64,000 nucleotides of DNA, from the NCBI RefSeq assembly GCF_001939735.1, contig NZ_MJIL01000087.1:62001-126000 (forward strand). Direction: 5' to 3'. Below are positions 56,997 to 64,000 of this stretch, piece by piece. The notes beneath the pieces are model-generated. The model was not told the origin of the DNA. It did not search any database and saw nothing but the letters and a program-made list of their open reading frames with translations. Both the position numbers and the translations under genes were made by a program. Position 1 is the stretch's first letter. Each line of letters opens with the position of its first letter. Source of the stretch: Photobacterium proteolyticum (GTDB taxonomy: Bacteria > Pseudomonadota > Gammaproteobacteria > Enterobacterales > Vibrionaceae).

Positions 56997-58397
56997 TTAG
57001 GCAAGTTCTACTTCAGTCTCTTGTAGCAAGCGCTTCTCGCGACGGATTTTCTTCTCTTCCGCGATAGCAACAAAGAGCAACAAACCGATACACACTGCGG
57101 CTGAGGTATCCAGAGCCGCAAAGGTACCCTGCCAGCCTGTCAAACCGAAGATAGGCGTACCATCAGCAATCATACCCAGACCAAGCTTGGCAAAACTGTC
57201 ACCAATCAGGTAAGCAAACGTACCTTTGATACCGTCGGCAACACTGATCGCTTTCTTCGGAACAAAGCCAACGGCAGCAACACCGATAAGCAGCTGAGGA
57301 CCGAAAACCAGGAAGCCAAGTACAAACAGAGAACCCAGGTACATGTATTCAGTTGTCGCGGTCTGATAGAACTCAAGAGCAAAGATGATTAGTGCCAGAG
57401 AAACACATGCGACAAGGGCACGACGACCATTGGCCAAATCAGACAGGTAACCCCACATCAAGGTACCGACCAGAGCACCAACCTCGAACATAGTAAAGCC
57501 CTGGATAGCCGTTTCCTTCGAGAAACCAAGCTCCTGATAGGCGTAAACTGTCGACCACTGGTCAATACCGATACGTACGATGTACAGGAAGATGTTGGCA
57601 AAACACAGCAACCAGATAATCTTGTTCTTCAGCACGTATTCCATGAAGATTTCGCGCTTGGTCATCTGGTTTTCTTCAGCGTTGACATCTTCTTCGCTGA
57701 CTTCTTCACCGAACAGTTCCTCGGCCTTACCCAAGCCGTAAGCTTCCGGTGAATCACTGCCGTAACGCAGACCGATAAAGCCCACAACCAGAGCAATGAT
57801 CGACGGGAAGACAAACATACCGATCACGTGACCATCAAACAGGTAGTTCGCACCGAACAGGGCAACACCTGCCGCACCGGCACCACCGACATTGTGTGAC
57901 ATGTTCCAGAAACCCAGGTAGGTACCCCGCTTCTTACGCGGTGTCCACTTGGTAATGGTAGAGTAACTAGACGGACCACCGGTACTCTGGAAGAAACCGC
58001 TCAGACCGTAGAAAGCAATCATCAGGAACAAGCTCACACCTGAACCGCCCATGCTCACACTAAAGCCCAGCATCGCAATACCAGACAAGATCAGCATAAA
58101 CGGCAGAAACTGCTTGGTATTTTTACCATCGGCATAATAAGAAACGGCTGTTTTACCAATACCGTAGGTGATAGAGAAGCCCAAACCAATCATACCTAGC
58201 TCTGTCATCGACAGGCCGTAGGTTGAAATCATGTCGTTTTGAGCAACATTGAAGTTTTTGCGGATCAGATACATGGTCAGGTAGCCAATAAATACAACCA
58301 GGTACGATTGCATAAATGGCTTAAACCACATCTTGCGGCGCTCTTCTACAGGCAGATCCAGCGTCGGCTTTCTGACCTGCTCCAACAATTTAAACAT
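56997..58397 (-). CDS. uhpT: Hexose-phosphate transporter UhpT
   Basis: MFS antiporter that imports glucose-6-phosphate and related sugar phosphates in exchange for phosphate, 466 residues (E. coli 463). Family landmarks are [16 protein letters not shown] (about 42-57), [17 protein letters not shown] (about 87-103), [20 protein letters not shown] (about 139-158) and [15 protein letters not shown]. An insert near 225-245 is acidic. A GAGGG lies six bases before the start. It stands first, upstream of uhpABC, unlike the E. coli order. Confidence 0.95.
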   Translation of the reverse strand: MFKLLEQVRKPTLDLPVEERRKMWFKPFMQSYLVVFIGYLTMYLIRKNFNVAQNDMISTYGLSMTELGMIGLGFSITYGIGKTAVSYYADGKNTKQFLPFMLILSGIAMLGFSVSMGGSGVSLFLMIAFYGLSGFFQSTGGPSSYSTITKWTPRKKRGTYLGFWNMSHNVGGAGAAGVALFGANYLFDGHVIGMFVFPSIIALVVGFIGLRYGSDSPEAYGLGKAEELFGEEVSEEDVNAEENQMTKREIFMEYVLKNKIIWLLCFANIFLYIVRIGIDQWSTVYAYQELGFSKETAIQGFTMFEVGALVGTLMWGYLSDLANGRRALVACVSLALIIFALEFYQTATTEYMYLGSLFVLGFLVFGPQLLIGVAAVGFVPKKAISVADGIKGTFAYLIGDSFAKLGLGMIADGTPIFGLTGWQGTFAALDTSAAVCIGLLLFVAIAEEKKIRREKRLLQETEVELA

Positions 58398-58769
58398 GTG
58401 AAACCCTCAATTTTCTAATATAAAGCCTACTTACTGAATACCTGGCATGTCATGTTCACCACCGAATTATCAGACGGCATTCAGTAAGAAGACTCCTGGA
58501 GATCATCGGGAGCAAAAGAAATAGTTATGCCCATACCGAACCCTAGACAACCAGCCAAACAAGGCGTTTGAAGGCAAGGCATAAGGATGTTCAACCCGAT
58601 TGACTGAAGATTTTAAAGACGGTCAGGTTTACTGGCTTGAGAAGCCGACCTAAAACAATTAGGAAAGATTCCTAGTTTTTACCGCTTGGCCGAAAAAGCG
58701 TGAAAGTAATCACATTAAAATTATGGAGATGAAAGGAGGGAACGATAAAGTATGCGAATCAATAAATAG
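58398..58769. other. Upstream region of uhpT, about 370 bases
   Basis: Should hold the UhpA-dependent promoter of uhpT. I could not single out the UhpA site or a CRP site with confidence. No gene frame is credible here. The region ends in the ycbL terminator. Confidence 0.4.
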
Positions 58770-58797
58770 AAAAGCGAGAGCTGAACACCCTCGCTTT
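58770..58797 (-). terminator. Intrinsic terminator of ycbL
   Basis: Stem AAAGCGAG with CTCGCTTT and an 11-base loop, then TTTTCTATTTATT on the minus strand, 25 bases after the ycbL stop. Confidence 0.8.
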
Positions 58798-58822
58798 GTC
58801 ATGTCCCAGGAATTGAAGCCTG

Positions 58823-59476
58823 TTAGTACAGCGGCATTTCGTCTGCCACAAACGGATTTGACACCCGTTCTTTGCCAAATGTCGACATCGGGCCGTGGCC
58901 CGGGACAAAGGAAACATCATTGCCAAGGGGCCACAACTTGCCCTTGATAGAATTGATCAGGGTCTGAAAATCACCTTTCGGGAAATCGGTACGCCCAATC
59001 CCGCCATTGAACAGCACATCCCCCACGAAGGCGACACTGGCTTCGGCACTGTAGAGCACGACATGGCCCGGCGTATGCCCCGGGGTGTGGTACACACTTA
59101 ATGACTGATTGCCGACTGTAACCACATCACCGTCTTCCAGCCACTGATCCGGATCGAAGGCTTCTGTCAGCGGGAAACCAAACATCTCGCTCTGACGAGG
59201 CAGCCCCTGCAGCCAGAATGCATCCTCTTTATGCGGACCTACCACAGGTACACCTAGCTCGGCGGCTAGCGGCTCGGTACCGCCGACATGATCAAGGTGG
59301 CCATGAGTCAGGATCAACTTGGTGACTGTCAGCCCCAATTGCTGAACCTTGTCTTTTAGCAAATGAATATCGCCACCGGGATCGACCAAGGCAGCTTCGT
59401 TGGTTTCATCACACCAAATAACCGAACAGTTTTGCTGAAACGGGGTAACTGGAACAATTTCAAACTGGAGACTCAT
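58823..59476 (-). CDS. ycbL: Metallo-beta-lactamase-fold hydrolase YcbL (glyoxalase II-type)
   Basis: Type II glyoxalase-like metallohydrolase of 217 residues (E. coli YcbL 215). Metal-binding motif THGHLDH is at about 58-64, with further histidines in HTPGHTPGH (about 130-138), FVGDVLF with the bridging aspartate, and FVPGHGP. It may hydrolyse S-lactoylglutathione. It follows ycbK in the same direction, as in E. coli, after 174 bases with a hairpin between. AGGAAAGGG upstream of the ATG. Confidence 0.93.
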   Translation of the reverse strand: MSLQFEIVPVTPFQQNCSVIWCDETNEAALVDPGGDIHLLKDKVQQLGLTVTKLILTHGHLDHVGGTEPLAAELGVPVVGPHKEDAFWLQGLPRQSEMFGFPLTEAFDPDQWLEDGDVVTVGNQSLSVYHTPGHTPGHVVLYSAEASVAFVGDVLFNGGIGRTDFPKGDFQTLINSIKGKLWPLGNDVSFVPGHGPMSTFGKERVSNPFVADEMPLY

Positions 59477-59553
59477 AGCCCTTTCCTAACTCGCAATAAT
59501 CTGGGGGCAGGATAACATGCCACAGGCAGTAACAACAAAATCCCAGAGACAAC

Positions 59554-59595
59554 AAAGCCGGAATCTATCAAGAGAGGGAGATAGAAACCGGCTTT
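59554..59595 (-). terminator. Terminator of ycbK
   Basis: Two-part stem: AAAGCCGG (59554-59561) with CCGGCTTT (59588-59595), and inner TCTATC with GATAGA. It lies between ycbK and ycbL and is followed on the minus strand by TTTGTTGT. Confidence 0.75.
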
Positions 59596-59650
59596 GGAAT
59601 TATTCGACAATTATTACACTCAGTACGGCCGAATGTTCGATCTGTATGGC

Positions 59651-60199
59651 TTACCAACGACGAACCGGGCCTGTATCAATATGAACGAAACCACTTTTCG
59701 GGTAATAGCCTACCCCGCCTAGACGTAGTTCTAGGGCGGCGTTACGCACCTTGGACAATGGTACTCCTTCAAGATTGAAGTCAATGGCTTCGCCTTTCAT
59801 ATGGTAGCTCTTTTTCGCCACCCCGCCATTTTTCTGCAATGCTTTATTGGTCTCGGGCGAGCGATAACCGGAAATAATCCGAACCTGGCCCTTATGCCCC
59901 AAACCCGCCTGTATTTCGGCTATCGCATCAAACAGACGGCGATCCATGTTCGCCACTTCATTACGACGGAAATCACGGCAGATATGGTTAATACGCTTCA
60001 GCTCTTCCTTGATATAACTTTGACCATCAAAGTACTGGGTTTCCAGATCTTCTTTGGTATGAATATTACACAGCGAAATTTTTCTCGCACTTGTTGCTTT
60101 ATACGGGCTAGCTAATGCCACTCCTGGCAATAAACATGCGCCAACCGCCAGTCCCCCAGCAACCAATAACTGACGGCGCTTGTAATCAATCTCAGACAT
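59651..60199 (-). CDS. ycbK: Peptidoglycan endopeptidase-like protein YcbK (MepK, DUF882/M15)
   Basis: A 182-residue exported protein of the M15/DUF882 group; E. coli MepK cleaves 3-3 peptidoglycan cross-links. A twin-arginine-type signal (YKRRQLLVAGG, then a hydrophobic core to ALA near 30) leads the protein. The zinc site is likely SYHMKGEAIDF (H about 133, D about 140) and FVHIDTG with H about 173. It is followed by ycbL and preceded by ycbB, a conserved order. The length equals the E. coli protein. Confidence 0.93.
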   Translation of the reverse strand: MSEIDYKRRQLLVAGGLAVGACLLPGVALASPYKATSARKISLCNIHTKEDLETQYFDGQSYIKEELKRINHICRDFRRNEVANMDRRLFDAIAEIQAGLGHKGQVRIISGYRSPETNKALQKNGGVAKKSYHMKGEAIDFNLEGVPLSKVRNAALELRLGGVGYYPKSGFVHIDTGPVRRW

Positions 60200-60351
60200 C
60201 CTAAACTAAACCACTTTCTTGCTAATATCGGGCCAAAGCCGTGAATCGAAAAGCAAGATACCGTTCAGTTTTTGTTCAGTCAAACGTGTTAAACGCAATA
60301 AAACGCTCAGTTATTGTACCGAACTCGGCTAATTACTGACTTATAAGAAAA

Positions 60352-62037
60352 TTATTCGTGGTAAATAATTGTAAATTTTTCTTCTTTTTGAGACATCTCA
60401 CTCATACGATCATAGCTATAGACATCATCACGGAAATTCACCTGTCCCTGATTATCTACCCAGGCTGTCTGATAAATCAGATGCACTTTAACCCGGCTAT
60501 TTAAGCCGATGGTTTTGGTTTTGGTTCTCGCCTTGAGCTCGTTGACACGCTGCTCAGTGACGCCAGAGTAGGTAAGCAGAATCATCGCCAAGTCATCTGC
60601 ATGCTCGACCCTGATGCAGCCAGAGCTAAATGCCCGTTCATCTTTATTGAACAGACTTTTGGCCGGGGTGTCATGAAGGTAGATCGAATTATCATTCGGT
60701 ATGTTGAACTTAAAGCGACCGAGGGCATTCTTCTTGCCCGGCTTTTGCCGTAATCGATAAGGAAAGGCTTTGGCATTTACTATTCGCCAATCAATGGTGT
60801 GGATAGGGATCTGCTCCGAACTTGTCCAGCTGCGGATCACCCTGAAGTCATTCCTATACAGGTAACCTCGGTCATACCTGGCCTTGGGCAAGATATCTTT
60901 GCGCATGATAGAAATCGGCACGTTCCAGTACGGGTTGAAGACAACCGATGCCACCGTCGAGGTCATCAAAGGAGTACGGCGACTGGGCCGGCCGACGATC
61001 ACCTTGCTATCCAACACATGTTTGTTATCGAGCCACAGCGTCAGCTCATAATCGGGGATATTCACGACAAGCATTGAAGGATGAACGGCCGGCCACAAGT
61101 GCAGGCGCTGCGCATTGAGCGCCAGGAGCCGAATACGCTCTTTTGCCGGCATCGCAAGCCAATAACGGGTTTTAGGGCCTATGGTGCCATCAACTTTAAG
61201 TCCATGCCGCTGCTGGAAGCTTTTTATCGCATTGACCAGATCTATATTGTAAGTGCGAACCTTTGCCTCACGCAGTTGCTCCGCCTCGTAATCCTGCAAA
61301 TCACCAAGATTTTCAAGAATCGTAATCAAGCCGTCAGGGTTCTTAAGCCGGGTTCCTAGACGAATAATCCCCTGCTGATAAAATCCGGGCCAGCGCTGGC
61401 TGGCGGCCTGCTCCAACTCTTTGATGGCCAACTGGATCTGCGTATAGCGGTCATCCGCCGGTTTTAGCCCGGCGACAAAAAACCGCAACCTGTCGACCTC
61501 AACAGCACTGAGCAGCCGTTCAAGCCCTACCGAAGAGGGCGCAGGCAGGCGCGGCTCGACCCCGGCCCCGAACAACCATCCGCGACCGAATTCAGGCAAG
61601 CTTTCGATATAGCTCATATAAGCCAGCAGCGAATCGGTAGCCAGCAAGTCATACTGGCGCCAGTCATTGGAATTTTTGAAGTGTTGCAACAGCGTATAAC
61701 GGCGCGTGTAGTCAGCGCTAACGCCGGACTGGGCCAAAAGCCTAAGTTGTTCTTCAAACTCATTGGCAGTAAAGGTGTCTTGCCAAAGTGGCGTATAGCC
61801 GATGGCATGGTATAACTGGGCAAGCTTATCAATGTAGCGAATCGCAGAAACGTCATTTGCAATTTCGAGTACCCACTGTTTCGCCTTGTGTTGTTGCAAG
61901 ACATCTTCAGCGGGTTGCTGTAGCGAAGCGCCTACAGCCAAGTGGGGTGATGATGACGGTAGGCTTTCCGCCGACACCGCCTGTGTACAAGTAACCATCA
62001 GTACAAGCCCGATACAGCTAAGCTTTGACATTGCCAT
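60352..62037 (-). CDS. ldtD: L,D-transpeptidase YcbB (LdtD)
   Basis: Periplasmic L,D-transpeptidase that forms 3-3 cross-links in peptidoglycan, 561 residues (E. coli 615). A signal peptide (1-23, ending AVSA) is followed by the scaffold domain, a peptidoglycan-binding domain (about 270-300, KSFQQRHGLKVDGTIGPKT) and the YkuD catalytic domain, with the active cysteine in SGCIRVEHADD near residue 478 and the histidine in YLHDTP near 459. It leads the ycbB-ycbK-ycbL block. Confidence 0.93.
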   Translation of the reverse strand: MAMSKLSCIGLVLMVTCTQAVSAESLPSSSPHLAVGASLQQPAEDVLQQHKAKQWVLEIANDVSAIRYIDKLAQLYHAIGYTPLWQDTFTANEFEEQLRLLAQSGVSADYTRRYTLLQHFKNSNDWRQYDLLATDSLLAYMSYIESLPEFGRGWLFGAGVEPRLPAPSSVGLERLLSAVEVDRLRFFVAGLKPADDRYTQIQLAIKELEQAASQRWPGFYQQGIIRLGTRLKNPDGLITILENLGDLQDYEAEQLREAKVRTYNIDLVNAIKSFQQRHGLKVDGTIGPKTRYWLAMPAKERIRLLALNAQRLHLWPAVHPSMLVVNIPDYELTLWLDNKHVLDSKVIVGRPSRRTPLMTSTVASVVFNPYWNVPISIMRKDILPKARYDRGYLYRNDFRVIRSWTSSEQIPIHTIDWRIVNAKAFPYRLRQKPGKKNALGRFKFNIPNDNSIYLHDTPAKSLFNKDERAFSSGCIRVEHADDLAMILLTYSGVTEQRVNELKARTKTKTIGLNSRVKVHLIYQTAWVDNQGQVNFRDDVYSYDRMSEMSQKEEKFTIIYHE

Positions 62038-62280
62038 GAGAGATCCCCGTCAACAACATTTTAAGTATGGCAAACTCGCAAAGTAACGGATTTAAATTTA
62101 GCTTCGGGGAACTCACGGCAATGTTTCAATTCTTAAACTCAATCCATTTCGTCAGAAAAGATACAAGCAGCAGAAAAGGCCGCCAGTACCCTATCCTTTT
62201 GAGTTAACTCAACAACACAGGTACTGGCAGACTCTATTGGAGATAGCCAAATTATTTTTACAAAAAACTGGAAAAAAGCA

Positions 62281-63375
62281 TTAACTTGGCAAGACGTTCC
62301 AATGGTTATCCCACATAACTGGGCTTTGATAGGCACGAACTTGCTTGGGCGGAGTAATTGTCAGCACTTTTCCTGATCCCGAGCCGACCAACCATTCACC
62401 ATCAATTACACCGACCCCGGAGGCATCAACCAAGGGTCTGATTTCAACCAGTTCCATGCTCGCCTCATGCCAGATACCATAGCAATTTCCTCGCGGAGAG
62501 GTCGCCAGCAAATAGCCATCGACACTGGCAATACTGGCAACGTAATGATTAAACCTCAACCATTGCTCATCATCGGCCTGCAGGTGTCTCAGCGGCTGTC
62601 CACGACGATGCAGCGCCACCAGAGGCGCAGCCTGCTCGGGCTCGCCGCGGTACTGCTGCCCGCAGGCAATCTCACCTGTATCAGTAACACTCAGGTGACG
62701 GATACTGAGCCGTTTATCCTCCAGTTCAACGCGTTCCAGCACGCCACCGGTTTGAACATCAAGATACACCAGCGCCGGCTGCATTGAGTCCAGGTTGAGT
62801 GGCTTCCGTCCCTGGGTGTGTACTCCACCAACACCAATAGCCAGAGTATGCTCATCGGCTAACACGACTTCATGGGGGCCGATACCAAATCCAGTAAACT
62901 CAGCAACCTTGGCCATCCCGGCCTTGATGTCATAGACCCCAATCACACCTTCGCTGCTGGTCTTGACGCCTTCGGTAGCATAGAGGTAATTGCCATCTGC
63001 CGAAAACACGCCATGACCATAATAATGGCGTTCTGGAGCGGCGGCCCTGATCGGCCATTCCTGCCCGCTCTGATAATCGAACACTTGCAAGTACTGCCCC
63101 GGACGACGGCTAAACGCCGCCGCTAAAGTACCGTTAGGCTGTATAGCAATACCGTGTCCACGACCCGGTAACGCGAATTGATATATCGGCTGGCCATCCT
63201 GGCTGGCAACAACCACACTGTAAGCACCAGCAGGAGTACGGCTGCATCCGATAAGCTTCGGTGGCTGCGTTGTCTTGCCCATCGAGCAGGCCGACAGCAA
63301 ACCGGCAGCCGGAACGACTGTCATCGCCCCCAACGCCGTGCGTAGCAGTTTCCTGCGAGTAAAATCAGTCACCAT
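62281..63375 (-). CDS. DUF1513 Tat lipoprotein, iron-cluster partner
   Basis: A 364-residue exported protein of the DUF1513 family. From the ATG at 63375 (overlapping the end of the imelysin gene by 11 bases) it begins VTDFTRRKLLRTALGAMTVV, a twin-arginine signal, and has the lipobox LLSAC, so it is probably a Tat-exported lipoprotein. The mature part looks like a YncE-type beta-propeller (PGRGHGIAIQPNG, RHYYGHGVFSADGNYLYATE). The family follows imelysin genes in iron-regulated clusters. A farther in-frame start at 63435 is not supported. Confidence 0.85.
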   Translation of the reverse strand: MVTDFTRRKLLRTALGAMTVVPAAGLLSACSMGKTTQPPKLIGCSRTPAGAYSVVVASQDGQPIYQFALPGRGHGIAIQPNGTLAAAFSRRPGQYLQVFDYQSGQEWPIRAAAPERHYYGHGVFSADGNYLYATEGVKTSSEGVIGVYDIKAGMAKVAEFTGFGIGPHEVVLADEHTLAIGVGGVHTQGRKPLNLDSMQPALVYLDVQTGGVLERVELEDKRLSIRHLSVTDTGEIACGQQYRGEPEQAAPLVALHRRGQPLRHLQADDEQWLRFNHYVASIASVDGYLLATSPRGNCYGIWHEASMELVEIRPLVDASGVGVIDGEWLVGSGSGKVLTITPPKQVRAYQSPVMWDNHWNVLPS

Positions 63376-64000
63376 CGGTTGCATTGAACCCCACAACAAT
63401 ACCCAACTCTGTTGCGACATCATCTTGCAGCGCAATCTGAATATATTCCAGCCCGTTGTAAATATTCAGGATCTCGCGGTAGCCTTCTTTGGTCTTCAAC
63501 ATCGGCACCATGGCGTTCGTTTCCGGCCAGCTTTCCAGCAAAGACGAAAAACGATTACTGATCTGATCGGCCGTTACGCCATACCCACGCTGGCGCAATA
63601 ACGCATCAAGCCCCTTGCCATCTGCCAGATAAAGTAGCTGCATCGCTTCCACATTAGCCTTGAGGTTGCCAAGCGAGGTCTGCGAGCGCCAAGACTCGGC
63701 CTGATAGGTCTTGGGCGAGCCCGGCTTTCCTAGCGGACGGGTCAGTTTTTTCATACTGTAATCGAGCTGGTTGTTCAGTGCGCCCAGATACTCACCGAGG
63801 GCCATCTGCGGCGTTAGTTGCTGCCACGGATTTGCCTGCCAAGCTTTTGCCAATTGCTCGCCACTTTGCTGCAGACGATCCCCGACAGCTTCCGCCAGCT
63901 GACATCCCTTGCCGCTTTGCAGCAATGTCGGCTTTTCATACAAGAACCACTCAACAGCCCCCAGCCCCTGTACTGCTACACTCTGCTCAGCAATATCGGC
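63365..64000 (-). CDS. Imelysin-family protein, 5' end cut by window edge
   Basis: C-terminal 211 residues of an imelysin (M75-like) protein; the frame is open to the right edge. The helical pattern is typical, with QGLGAVEWFLYE at the edge and LTRPLGKPGSP, LGNLKANVEAMQLLYLAD, GYREILNIYNGLEYIQIA later. Members are periplasmic and are linked to iron uptake, usually with a partner di-heme peroxidase-like gene (DUF1111) and DUF1513 as here. Its stop overlaps the DUF1513 start. Fur control is expected for the cluster but the promoter is outside the window. Confidence 0.85.
   Translation of the reverse strand, partial: ADIAEQSVAVQGLGAVEWFLYEKPTLLQSGKGCQLAEAVGDRLQQSGEQLAKAWQANPWQQLTPQMALGEYLGALNNQLDYSMKKLTRPLGKPGSPKTYQAESWRSQTSLGNLKANVEAMQLLYLADGKGLDALLRQRGYGVTADQISNRFSSLLESWPETNAMVPMLKTKEGYREILNIYNGLEYIQIALQDDVATELGIVVGFNATDGD

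Noticed and set aside
1..64000. CRISPR arrays, insertion sequences, prophage or integrase genes
   Set aside because: I looked for regularly spaced repeats, transposases and integrases and saw none.

Overview
The window looks like a chromosomal segment of a marine gammaproteobacterium of the family Vibrionaceae, most likely Photobacterium or a close relative. This rests on gene content and protein resemblance recalled from memory: a VF530-type protein, a YehS-type DUF1456 protein, HtpX, the bio cluster, the uhp cluster, the ycbB-ycbK-ycbL block and two chemoreceptors. Base composition is moderate, coding density is high, and I saw no prophage, insertion sequence, rRNA or CRISPR array. The genus is an inference.

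Layout. 1-3.6 kb: a peptide-type ABC importer (binding protein, two permeases, cut by the left edge). 4.1-4.8 kb: a HAD hydrolase. 4.9-9.1 kb: a tightly packed sugar operon with a binding protein, single-domain ATPase, permease and family 4 glycosidase. 9.26-9.67 kb: tRNA-Ser(UGA) with its promoter and two decayed tRNA-like units, each with a terminator. 9.8-16.3 kb: a small secreted protein, a DMT exporter divergent from a MocR regulator, a PQQ-type sugar dehydrogenase, a 56-codon membrane peptide ahead of an MFS transporter, and an orphan N-acyl synthase-like protein. 16.4-18.8 kb: HtpX, a 53-residue protein and a membrane protein. 18.9-24.7 kb: biotin synthesis, with bioBFCD divergent from bioA across a compact control region, then a Lon-substrate-domain protein. 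24.8 kb: a DCC-family protein. 25.7-30.3 kb: lactate uptake and oxidation (lctP-lldEFG), followed by a LysR regulator. 31.5-35.8 kb: a tyrosine-decarboxylase-type enzyme, a secreted epimerase-like protein and a small protein. 36.4-45.8 kb: a Cache chemoreceptor, mlc, queE, a large lipoprotein and a CxxCH chemoreceptor. 45.9-53.3 kb: asnS, a duplicated HTH-like protein, yehS, a VF530 protein, aspC, a histone-H1-like protein and a DUF2982 protein. 53.3-58.4 kb: hexose-phosphate uptake, uhpT then uhpABC. 58.8-62.0 kb: cell-wall genes ycbL, ycbK and ycbB. 62.3-64 kb: the end of an imelysin/DUF1513 iron-linked cluster, cut by the right edge.

The region describes a nutrient-versatile heterotroph: peptide, sugar, hexose-phosphate and lactate import, glucose-type control through Mlc, and chemotaxis. 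The clearest regulatory structure is the bioA/bioB control region, with a BirA-type operator over two face-to-face promoters. The least explained items are the tRNA-derived repeat units, the orphan FeeM-like synthase, the perfect inverted repeat before the Cache chemoreceptor, the H1-like protein, and several small or lineage-restricted proteins. I did not find an obviously new multi-gene defence or biosynthetic system.
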